DNA of 14,571 bases from JASKKU01 sp964416905 (lineage in GTDB: Archaea > Nanobdellota > Nanobdellia > Woesearchaeales > JASKKU01). The stretch is from the NCBI GenBank assembly GCA_964416905.1, contig CAYQFL010000017.1, positions 1 to 14,571 of the forward strand. Reading direction: 5' to 3'. A model generated the notes under the pieces. It was given only the letters and a program-made list of their open reading frames with translations, did not search any database and had not been told where the DNA came from. How positions within the stretch are numbered: position 1 is the first letter of the stretch; the number at the start of each line of letters is the position of its first letter. Made by a program: the position numbers and the translations under genes. Positions 1 to 6,942 of this stretch are shown piece after piece.

Positions 1-16
1 ATTAAATTAATTTATA

Positions 17-1933
17 TTATTTTTGTACTGTTTGGTTTTCCCAGTAATAAATGCCACTAAGTTCGCTTTTCATTCCTGTTTGGTTTATTTGAGTTAGTAG
101 TTGGGTTATGTTTATTACATTAGAAAGGAGATTCATTTGTTTGTTTTTTTCTTCACACCAAAGATAGTCTTTACAAAAATTATCTGTAGTGAAATTATAA
201 ATCTTCTTGAATCCTTTTTGATTTAGAGATTTAACTAAGGCTTCAATTTTTGAAGGCAAATCTAAAATTTTCTGATTTGGATTTTCATTTTGCTCTCTTA
301 AATAAAAAATATCATTTAATCTTGGAATGACAAAATATACGCATTGATTTTCTTTTATTTCATTTGATAACTTAACTTCAAATTCTTCCTCACTTAGTTG
401 AAGAGATAAAATTTCGCTTCTTTCTGGGATCCTGATGAATAGGAGTTGCTGTAGGTTTGTTAAGAATATGAATCTGCAGTTCTCTGATAAATTCCTATAG
501 AATGTTATGATATTGTGATCTACATTGTTTAATTGGCTTGTAAGTATAAAGCGCTCTGGTAGGTTAAGTAATGATATAGAAAGAACGAATACAAATATTA
601 AGATTATGATAATTAATAAAATTTTATTTTCTTTTAGAAAAATTTTTCTCGTTTTAGAGAATAGAGTCTTAGTGAACATATATGGGACAATAATTGCAAG
701 GGGGTATATGATAAATATATCATAACGAAAATATCCGTTAATAAATCCATCATACCTGATGATTACATATAGTACAAAGAAGAAAAAAATGTTAAAAAGA
801 AATATTTGGATTCTTTTATCTTTTATTCCTAGAAACGATGAAATAATGAACAAAGTGAAGATTATTATTGAGCTTAATTTAGAAATATGCTGGAAAAAGC
901 TTCGGGTTATTAGGACTAAGATGTTTGAGTAAATCCTTGAACTTAAGTTATAAGTCAGATGATGGTATAAATAACTAAATATTGCTTTATCTTCCTTAGG
1001 TTGTGGCCCAAAAAGTTCTAGGTTGGAAGTACCTGAATAAAAACTAACAAGGTTTGTAACAAGAAACCATGCTTCAACGCATAATACTATTATTAGAAGT
1101 GTGTTTAGAACTATTTTTTGGGGCGGCAATGTTTTAATTTCTTTGAGTTCTTTTGTTATATTAAAATTTATATTGTTAATATACCAATATTGTGCTATGA
1201 AGAATGGAAACAATAAGAAGATCTCTGTTCTGCTAAATGCCGCTGCCATGAATGCTATTAAAGCGCTTAATGGTTTTCGTTCTAGCATGAGGTAGTATGC
1301 GATCATTAAGAAAGAAATAGCAAATCCTGAGAATTCTTCACTACCTAGGAAAAATAAAACTAATGAACTTGAAAGTATGAGTGTGAGCGTTAATATCCCT
1401 AAAGTTGATTCCTTATTTATTCTCTTAGAGATAAGATAGGTTGCAGTTAATCCTAAAATTGCAATCATGTGAGACAGAATTGTGAAATTTAACCATGATA
1501 TCTTACCAAAAATTAACCCACTTAATTTAATCAGAATTTTAATTCCAAAATGTCGAATAAAGTGCGGTGGACCTTTGCTAAAATCTCCATTTTGTGCATC
1601 AACCCCGTTTTGTATAAAAATTATTTCTCTAAAGGGTGTAACTCCGAATAATCTTATTTTCAGAGCGAACACAAGTATTAGCAAAACTACTACTAGGATT
1701 ATTTCTTTTTTGTTTGATTTTAGTTTTAAAAGAACCTCATAAATCATAAAAAAAATCGTGTAAATGTAGATGAACATTGTCATAGTTATTATGATATAAT
1801 TTGGTCTTTGGATGGGATTTTTTTGGAAAAAATAGATTATTGTAAATAGGATGTAGAATATGACTGTAACTAGAATCATCTTAAAAAAAACAATCTTTTT
1901 ATTTGATGTTTGATTATCTGTTGGTTGTGCCAT
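17..1933 (-). CDS. GT-C-type polytopic membrane glycosyltransferase, paralogue A
   Basis: A 638-residue integral membrane protein with about a dozen hydrophobic helices from residue 13 to about 455, followed by a roughly 180-residue hydrophilic tail with four Cys. The plan fits GT-C glycosyltransferases (PMT/ArnT-like), which move a sugar from a lipid-phosphate carrier on the outer face of the membrane. Visible support: an acidic residue in the first large loop (PFRE, E103), the pair EE199-200, and AAFSRTE (about 231-237), matching the 'LTRPE' helix start common in archaeal members. Donor and acceptor cannot be read from the sequence. It is a tandem paralogue of the gene just upstream; both end in GIYYWEN-x-T. 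The ATG at 1933 lies inside the last codons of that gene (20-base overlap), suggesting translational coupling; the N-terminus aligns with the paralogue's, which supports this start. Family assignment is moderately sure, function is inferred. Confidence 0.8.
   Translation of the reverse strand: MAQPTDNQTSNKKIVFFKMILVTVIFYILFTIIYFFQKNPIQRPNYIIITMTMFIYIYTIFFMIYEVLLKLKSNKKEIILVVVLLILVFALKIRLFGVTPFREIIFIQNGVDAQNGDFSKGPPHFIRHFGIKILIKLSGLIFGKISWLNFTILSHMIAILGLTATYLISKRINKESTLGILTLTLILSSSLVLFFLGSEEFSGFAISFLMIAYYLMLERKPLSALIAFMAAAFSRTEIFLLFPFFIAQYWYINNINFNITKELKEIKTLPPQKIVLNTLLIIVLCVEAWFLVTNLVSFYSGTSNLELFGPQPKEDKAIFSYLYHHLTYNLSSRIYSNILVLITRSFFQHISKLSSIIIFTLFIISSFLGIKDKRIQIFLFNIFFFFVLYVIIRYDGFINGYFRYDIFIIYPLAIIVPYMFTKTLFSKTRKIFLKENKILLIIIILIFVFVLSISLLNLPERFILTSQLNNVDHNIITFYRNLSENCRFIFLTNLQQLLFIRIPERSEILSLQLSEEEFEVKLSNEIKENQCVYFVIPRLNDIFYLREQNENPNQKILDLPSKIEALVKSLNQKGFKKIYNFTTDNFCKDYLWCEEKNKQMNLLSNVINITQLLTQINQTGMKSELSGIYYWENQTVQK
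36..55. repeat. 20-base direct repeat, copy 1 (3' end of GT-C paralogue A)
   Basis: Exact 20-base match to 1933-1952. Both copies encode the shared end GIYYWEN of the two paralogues on the minus strand. It marks one border of the tandem duplication (offset 1897 bases). Confidence 0.9.
1181..1340. repeat. High-identity block shared with 2961-3120
   Basis: By my count this 160-base block differs from 2961-3120 at 18 positions with no indel (offset 1780). It encodes the conserved core FSGFA...FIAQYWY of both GT-C paralogues. Identity falls sharply just past 1340. Confidence 0.85.
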
Positions 1934-3689
1934 TTTCCCAGTAATAAATGCCCCCTAAGTCACTTTTGCTTTTGTTGAAAGAAAGAATTTTTGTGAAATT
2001 GAGCTGCTCTAAGACTTCAATTCTGTTATTTAACTTGATGTAGCACTCTATTTCATTCGTACACCAATTTTCGTTAATTGCTTGATCATAAAAATTGATT
2101 GCTGTTGTGATTCTTGCGGTAGTTGGGATTATAACATAAAGACACTCATCTTTGGATTTTAGGGTCTGTATCATTGAATAGGAATATGCATTTGATGTGT
2201 AGAAAGGTATGATTTCCAGATTTGATGGTGTACGGTATAATAGCATAGGATGTTTCTCGCTTATGAATGCAACCCTACATTTATCGGAAAGGTTACTGTA
2301 TATTTGTTTTAATTCTTTTTCTGTGAAAGGTGCATAAGGACTAAAGCCATTCATATTTTTAACTTGAACAATGATTGCAACTATTAAGAATACAGCTATT
2401 AAAATATATATTGTCTTGACTAGATATTTAAACCTTTTTTGCATTAGTACTTTAAGAGCATACGGCGTAATAATTGCTATTAGATAAACAATAAAGATAG
2501 TATAGCGAAACTTCCCGTTAATAAAGCCATCATATCTAATTATTGCATAAAGCACAAAGAAGAACATAATATTAAATAGAAATATTTGAATCCTTTTATC
2601 TTTAAGTCCTAATAAAGAAGATATGACAAATAGAATAAAGATGATTGCTGATCCCAATTTGGATGTCCTCTGTAAAAAACTTTGAGTTACAAGAAATGAA
2701 AGATTTGAGAATATCCTTGAACCAATTTTATAAGTAAAATGATAATATAGATAATTAAATATTGCTTTATGTTCTCTAGGTTGAGGTCCAGAGAGTTCTA
2801 ATGTATTTGTGAAAGAATAAAAATCGACGAGATTTGTAACAAAAACCCACGATTCAATACATAACAATATTATTAAGATTAAACTAAAAATTATTTTACT
2901 TGGAGGAAGTTTCTTAATTTTTTTTAATTCTTTTTTTATTCGAAAGTCTATGTTGTTAACATACCAATATTGTGCTATGAAAAAGGGGAACAATAAGAAT
3001 ACTTCACTTCTGCTAAATGCCGCAGCCATAAATGCTATTAAAGCATTCAACGGCTTTCGTTCTAGCATGAAGTAGTATGCGATCATTAAGAAAGAAACAG
3101 CAAATCCTGAGAATTCTTCGTTGCCAAGGTAGAGCAATACCCAAAAATTTAGTAATACTAATAGTATTGGCAATATTGATAAGGTTGTTTTCTTGTAAAT
3201 CTTTTTTGATATCAAATATACAGCAATTAGTCCGAAAAAGCTTATTAGAGACGATAAATATGTGAAGCTTTTCCATGTGATTTGTTGGAATAAGATCAGA
3301 CTTAGCTTTATTAATATAGTCATACCAAAAAACCTTATTGTATAGAGATATCCATAATTTTGAGATACTATTTTTGAAGAAAATGTGTATACAAAATCTC
3401 TGTAAGGTATTATACCTTGAGTTGCTCTTAATTTTATAAAGAATATTAAAGCAAGCAAAAACATTACTAAAAGAAACCGTTTATCTTTTTTTATGTTCCT
3501 TAGAATTTCAATACCTATTGTTATAATTGCAATAAGATATATAAGTATGCCAAAATAGATAAAGACAGGCCTTTCCTTTACAGGCTTTGATAGAAAATAA
3601 ACGATTGTGAAGAATATATAAAAAAATACTATGAATACAAATCCTTTAAAGAGTATTTGTATATCTAATTTATTTTTGGGTGATGACAT
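1914..3689 (-). CDS. GT-C-type polytopic membrane glycosyltransferase, paralogue B
   Basis: A 591-residue polytopic membrane protein, paralogue of the gene downstream, with the same order of helices and the same C-terminal exported tail ending GGIYYWENGTTNR. The first loop carries PYRD, so the acidic position typical of GT-C enzymes is kept as Asp; AAFSRSE matches the paralogue's AAFSRTE. Over the stretch from FSGFA to YWYVNNIDF the two proteins differ at only 7 of 57 residues, while N- and C-terminal parts are much more diverged. It begins about 30 bases after the lgt stop at 3719, so it is probably in the lgt transcript. I chose ATG 3689 (MSSPKNK); a GTG at 3698 would add three residues (M-Q-K). 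Neither has a clear SD, consistent with coupling to lgt. Role in envelope glycosylation is inferred; the sugar and acceptor are unknown. Confidence 0.8.
   Translation of the reverse strand: MSSPKNKLDIQILFKGFVFIVFFYIFFTIVYFLSKPVKERPVFIYFGILIYLIAIITIGIEILRNIKKDKRFLLVMFLLALIFFIKLRATQGIIPYRDFVYTFSSKIVSQNYGYLYTIRFFGMTILIKLSLILFQQITWKSFTYLSSLISFFGLIAVYLISKKIYKKTTLSILPILLVLLNFWVLLYLGNEEFSGFAVSFLMIAYYFMLERKPLNALIAFMAAAFSRSEVFLLFPFFIAQYWYVNNIDFRIKKELKKIKKLPPSKIIFSLILIILLCIESWVFVTNLVDFYSFTNTLELSGPQPREHKAIFNYLYYHFTYKIGSRIFSNLSFLVTQSFLQRTSKLGSAIIFILFVISSLLGLKDKRIQIFLFNIMFFFVLYAIIRYDGFINGKFRYTIFIVYLIAIITPYALKVLMQKRFKYLVKTIYILIAVFLIVAIIVQVKNMNGFSPYAPFTEKELKQIYSNLSDKCRVAFISEKHPMLLYRTPSNLEIIPFYTSNAYSYSMIQTLKSKDECLYVIIPTTARITTAINFYDQAINENWCTNEIECYIKLNNRIEVLEQLNFTKILSFNKSKSDLGGIYYWENGTTNR
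1933..1952. repeat. 20-base direct repeat, copy 2 (3' end of GT-C paralogue B)
   Basis: Exact match to 36-55. In this copy the bases just after the repeat complete an ATG that serves as the start of paralogue A, so the conserved gene end and the next gene's start overlap. Confidence 0.9.
2961..3120. repeat. High-identity block shared with 1181-1340
   Basis: Partner of the block in paralogue A. The stretch 3061-3119 has only two mismatches to 1281-1339, including matches at most synonymous positions. Confidence 0.85.
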
Positions 3690-3718
3690 TTTTTGCACAG
3701 GTGCTTAGATTTTTTAGT

Positions 3719-4534
3719 TTATAATGAACTTATTTTTTTACGAAAAGTAAACCAAAATCCAAAAATTGATGATAAAACCATTAATGCGCATAAGAGCTGG
3801 CCGGCAGTTAATGTTATACTGAAAAAGGTGAAGGTTATTTCAGGTTCTCTGAAGTATTCGATGATAAATCTGAAAAGGCCGTAAAGTAAAATAAACAGCC
3901 AGAAGAAGAATCCATCTTTTTCTTTTAATTTGGATATTTTTTTGTTTTCGGATTTTGATATGAAAAGTAGTATTAAAAAAATAATTAGATTTTTTATTGA
4001 TTCATAGATTTGAGACGGATGTCTTGGTAATAAACCTCTGTCGGGGGCTGTTGGAAAAAAGAAAGCCCAAGGTACATTGGTTACTCTGCCATAAAGTTCG
4101 CCGTTCATTAAGTTGCCTATTCTCCCAAAACTTAATGCTAATGGAACAGGGATAATCAAAACATCTGCGAGTTTAAAGAAGTTTATCTTTTTCTTTTTTG
4201 AGATAATTAAACCAGCAATAACTGCTCCAAGTAATCCGCCATGGAAAGACATGCCACCTTCCCAGATCTTAAATATGATCATAGGGTCTGTTCTTAATTT
4301 ATCAAAACCATAATAAAAAACATAGAATATCCTTGCAAAAATTATGATTGAAATGAAGATTATTAGGATAATATCTAGAATTTCTTCTTTGGTTAGGTTT
4401 AGGTTTTTGTATTTTTGAATTTTAGGGATGAGAAGATAAGCAATTATAAAACCAAGAATGTACATCAAGCTGTAGAACCTTATCTCAAAAGAACCTACGC
4501 TAAATAATACTGGATGTGGTTCAAAGTAAATCAT
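3719..4534 (-). CDS. lgt: Prolipoprotein diacylglyceryl transferase (Lgt)
   Basis: This 271-residue membrane enzyme is recognisable as Lgt, which in bacteria transfers diacylglycerol from phosphatidylglycerol to the lipobox cysteine of prolipoproteins, the first step of lipoprotein maturation. Family landmarks are all present: IRFYSLMY (18-25), SFHGGLLG (96-103, His98 corresponding to E. coli His103), the signature GRIGNLMNGELYG (137-149, with Arg138, Asn144 and Glu146), RHPSQIYE (171-178), EYFREP (226-231, Arg229 corresponding to E. coli Arg239) and TAGQLL (243-248). About seven hydrophobic helices and the length are normal for the family. It leads a likely operon with the two GT-C proteins. 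A TATA-like box at 4557-4566 and absence of an SD suggest a leaderless mRNA starting at this ATG. No protein in this window shows a lipobox, so the substrates lie elsewhere. Lgt is unusual in archaea. Confidence 0.96.
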   Translation of the reverse strand: MIYFEPHPVLFSVGSFEIRFYSLMYILGFIIAYLLIPKIQKYKNLNLTKEEILDIILIIFISIIIFARIFYVFYYGFDKLRTDPMIIFKIWEGGMSFHGGLLGAVIAGLIISKKKKINFFKLADVLIIPVPLALSFGRIGNLMNGELYGRVTNVPWAFFFPTAPDRGLLPRHPSQIYESIKNLIIFLILLFISKSENKKISKLKEKDGFFFWLFILLYGLFRFIIEYFREPEITFTFFSITLTAGQLLCALMVLSSIFGFWFTFRKKISSL

Positions 4535-4556
4535 TTTTGATTATTTCATTGGTTTT

Positions 4557-4566
4557 GTTTAAATAT
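4557..4566 (-). promoter_or_regulatory. TATA-like promoter of lgt, probable leaderless transcript
   Basis: On the minus strand the box reads ATATTTAAAC, within a run of A/T, 23-32 bases before the lgt ATG. There is no SD between it and the start. This spacing is what archaeal leaderless promoters show. Confidence 0.5.
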
Positions 4567-4615
4567 TTATTTGTATGCGTTGTTTCTTTTTGTGTTTATG
4601 TTGGTTGATTATTTT

Positions 4616-5776
4616 TCAGTTTTTTATTTCTTCAAGCAAGGCTTTAGCTTCCCTAGCCATTTGTAATTCCTCATTTGTTTTTATAACGAGTACTTTAACT
4701 TTGGATTTTTCTGATGAGATGACTATTTTGTTTTGTTGATTAGCATTTTTGTCTATTTCAATACCTAAATAAGTTAAGCTCTTTAGAATTTCAGATCTAA
4801 GATATGCATTGTTTTCGCCCATTCCGCCTGTGAAAATTATTGCATCTACGCCATTTAATGCGGCAGCATATGCTCCAATATACTTTGTAACCCTATACAA
4901 AAATACTTTGATAGTTGTGGCTATTCTTTCTTTATTCTGGTTTTCTAGAAGGACTCTCATGTCTGAGCTAATACCTGATAAACCAAGAAGACCTGATTCT
5001 TTGTTAAGGATGCGATTTATTTGTTCTATGGATAGATTCTCTTTTTCCATCAGGAAAGTTACAATAGATGGATCAATATCACCGCAACGGGTTCCCATGA
5101 CTAATCCTTCTAATGGGGTGAATCCCATGCTTGTGTCAATGCTTCTGCCATCTTTTATTGCTGTAATGCTTGCACCGTTTCCTAAATGGCAAGAGATTAT
5201 CTTTTTTATGCTAGGAAAGAGCTTTAACGCTTCAGAGCTTACATATCTGTGGCTTGTGCCATGAAAACCAAATCGTCTTATTTCATACTCTTCATAGTAC
5301 TTATATGGTATTCCATAGAGATAGGCATGTTTTGGGATGGTTGAATGAAATGCTGTGTCAAAAACCGCAACTTGAGGAACGTCCTTTAACGCTTTAGAGA
5401 GTTCTTCTATACCCAAAATGTTTAACGGATTATGTAAAGGAGCCAAAGGAATTAGTTCTTTTAGTTTATTGAGAACCTTATCATTAATTATTGTTGTTTC
5501 TTTGAATTCCTCGCCGCCATGAACTACTCGATGAGCCACAGCGTTTATTGTGTTTAATTTGATTGTTTCATCCAGGATTTTTAATATTTTCTTGATTCCT
5601 TCAGAATGGTTTGCTATTTTTTCATTGATGACTTGCTTTTCGCTATTTATCTTGTATTCAATTTTTGAATTCTCTAAAGAGATTGCGTCAACTAAACCGG
5701 AAATTAATTCGTTATCATCATCAAAAACTTTGAACTTTATTGAACTTGAACCACAGTTAATGGTTAATATTCTCAT
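4616..5776 (-). CDS. ackA: Acetate kinase
   Basis: A cytoplasmic 386-residue ASKHA-fold kinase that converts acetyl phosphate and ADP to acetate and ATP, giving substrate-level phosphorylation. Motifs in order: NCGSSSIKF (7-15), AHRVVHGGE (81-89, substrate-binding Arg83), LAPLHNP (111-117), FDTAFH (139-144, catalytic-site Asp140), RFGFHGTSH (168-176, His172), CHLGNGASI (196-204), MGTRCGDIDP (227-236, catalytic-site Arg230), FTGGMGEN (315-322) and TNEEL (367-371, metal-site Glu370). All residues I can map to the Methanosarcina thermophila enzyme are kept. I start at ATG 5776, which gives the usual MRILTINCGSS and has an SD (AGAAGGTG) six bases upstream; a GTG at 5785 overlaps that SD and is unlikely. 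It follows pta by 76 bases and is probably co-transcribed with it. Confidence 0.97.
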   Translation of the reverse strand: MRILTINCGSSSIKFKVFDDDNELISGLVDAISLENSKIEYKINSEKQVINEKIANHSEGIKKILKILDETIKLNTINAVAHRVVHGGEEFKETTIINDKVLNKLKELIPLAPLHNPLNILGIEELSKALKDVPQVAVFDTAFHSTIPKHAYLYGIPYKYYEEYEIRRFGFHGTSHRYVSSEALKLFPSIKKIISCHLGNGASITAIKDGRSIDTSMGFTPLEGLVMGTRCGDIDPSIVTFLMEKENLSIEQINRILNKESGLLGLSGISSDMRVLLENQNKERIATTIKVFLYRVTKYIGAYAAALNGVDAIIFTGGMGENNAYLRSEILKSLTYLGIEIDKNANQQNKIVISSEKSKVKVLVIKTNEELQMAREAKALLEEIKN

Positions 5777-5782
5777 TGAAAA

Positions 5783-5790
5783 CACCTTCT
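5783..5790 (-). promoter_or_regulatory. Ribosome binding site of ackA
   Basis: Minus-strand AGAAGGTG, six bases before ATG 5776. It decides the start, because the upstream in-frame GTG at 5785 overlaps it. Confidence 0.75.
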
Positions 5791-5852
5791 GTTTTTTTGG
5801 TTTGTTTTGATTTATTTTGGGATTCTAACAAATAACCTTCATACTATTTTAT

Positions 5853-6839
5853 TTATTCTTCTCTTTGAGCCTGAATGTTGGTTATTGCAGTAACATAAAA
5901 AATTTCGTCAACATTGCAACCTCTTGATAAATCATTAACAGGTTTTCTTAATCCTTGAAGTATTGGGCCTATTGCTGTTGCGTGAGCAAATCTTTGAACG
6001 AGTTTATAGCCAATATTACCTGCTTGCAAGTCTGGGAATATTAAAACATTAGCATTCCCTTGAATTGCACAATCAGGGCATTTTAACCTGGCAACTTCTG
6101 GTACTATGGCTGCGTCCAATTGCAGTTCGCCCTCAATGATTAGATTAGGTTCTCTTTCTTTTGCTATTTTTGTAGCATTTCTTACTTTGTCAACTAAAGG
6201 ATGCTCAGCAGAGCCTTTTGTTGAGAATGATAACATCGCAACTTTTGGTTCTATTGAAAAACTTTTAGCGCTTCTTGCGGTGCAGATTGCAATTTCGCTT
6301 AACTCTTCTTCGTTGGGATTTATGTTCACAGCACAATCTGCGAAAAAGAACACTTTGCCTTTTTGTGGGATTATGAAATAACTTGAAGCTTTATGTATGC
6401 CTTCTTTTATCCCGATTATGCTAAATGCAGCTTTAAGTGTTCTTGCGGTAGGATGTCTTGCACCAGAGACGATGCCATCTACAAAGTTGTTTCTAAGTAA
6501 AAATGCTGCGTAGAATATATCCTCTTGAAGGATTTGTTTTGCCTGCTCAAGTGTTATGCCCTTATGCTTCTTTAATTCAAAGTATTGTTCAGCGAAACTT
6601 TCCCTTAATTGTTCGCTAATACTCATTGATTGCAAGAATTCGTTGAATTTTAACTTTATTCTATGTTGTTTTGCGTTCTTCAAAATAGTTTCTTTGCTGC
6701 CTAAAAGAATAACTTTTGCAATCTTCTGTTTTGAGATCTTCACTGCAGCTTTTAGAATGCGCTCATCATCAATTTCATCAAAAAGAATCTTTTTTGGTTC
6801 TGCTTTGCTTAACTTTATGATTTGTTTATAAATATTCAT
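5853..6839 (-). CDS. pta: Phosphate acetyltransferase (Pta)
   Basis: A 328-residue cytoplasmic enzyme of the phosphate acetyl/butyryltransferase family, making acetyl phosphate and CoA from acetyl-CoA and phosphate. It is the short single-domain form without the regulatory N-terminal domains of long bacterial Pta. Diagnostic C-terminal motifs are in place: EGELQLDAAIVPEVA (236-250), ANVLIFPDLQAGNIGYK (263-279), IGPILQG (290-296) and KPVNDLSRGC (299-308), with the Ser-Arg pair (305-306) known as active-site residues in the Methanosarcina enzyme. The last acidic active-site position falls in NVDE (309-312). A Cys pair, KCPDC (253-257), replaces the more usual non-Cys sequence there; its meaning is unclear. 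The neighbouring ackA completes the acetyl-CoA to acetate route. The TATA-like box 6859-6870 sits about 25 bases before the ATG with no SD, suggesting a leaderless transcript. Confidence 0.95.
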   Translation of the reverse strand: MNIYKQIIKLSKAEPKKILFDEIDDERILKAAVKISKQKIAKVILLGSKETILKNAKQHRIKLKFNEFLQSMSISEQLRESFAEQYFELKKHKGITLEQAKQILQEDIFYAAFLLRNNFVDGIVSGARHPTARTLKAAFSIIGIKEGIHKASSYFIIPQKGKVFFFADCAVNINPNEEELSEIAICTARSAKSFSIEPKVAMLSFSTKGSAEHPLVDKVRNATKIAKEREPNLIIEGELQLDAAIVPEVARLKCPDCAIQGNANVLIFPDLQAGNIGYKLVQRFAHATAIGPILQGLRKPVNDLSRGCNVDEIFYVTAITNIQAQREE

Positions 6840-6858
6840 AAGAATTAGAGTTCTCTAG

Positions 6859-6870
6859 TTTTTTAAAAAG
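6859..6870 (-). promoter_or_regulatory. TATA-like promoter of pta-ackA
   Basis: On the minus strand CTTTTTAAAAAA lies 20-31 bases before the pta ATG, with no SD in between. Spacing fits a leaderless archaeal transcript. ackA downstream has its own SD and is likely on the same message. Confidence 0.45.
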
Positions 6871-6897
6871 ATTTTGGTGGACTGAAAAGTTCTTTAC

Positions 6898-6933
6898 AAA
6901 AAAGAATAATCTATCAAAAAACACAAGAAAAAA
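6898..6933 (-). terminator. Triple poly-T terminator after the PKD surface protein gene
   Basis: On the minus strand three T6 tracts (6928-6933, 6916-6921, 6898-6903) follow the stop at 6943 within 46 bases. Archaeal RNA polymerase ends transcription at such U-rich tracts without needing a hairpin, and no hairpin is evident. Confidence 0.55.
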
Positions 6934-6942
6934 TTAAATTTC

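Noticed and set aside
4809..5264. Plus-strand open frame of 151 codons inside ackA
   Set aside because: It is antisense to a gene with every acetate kinase motif, has no SD or promoter, and its translation resembles no family I know.
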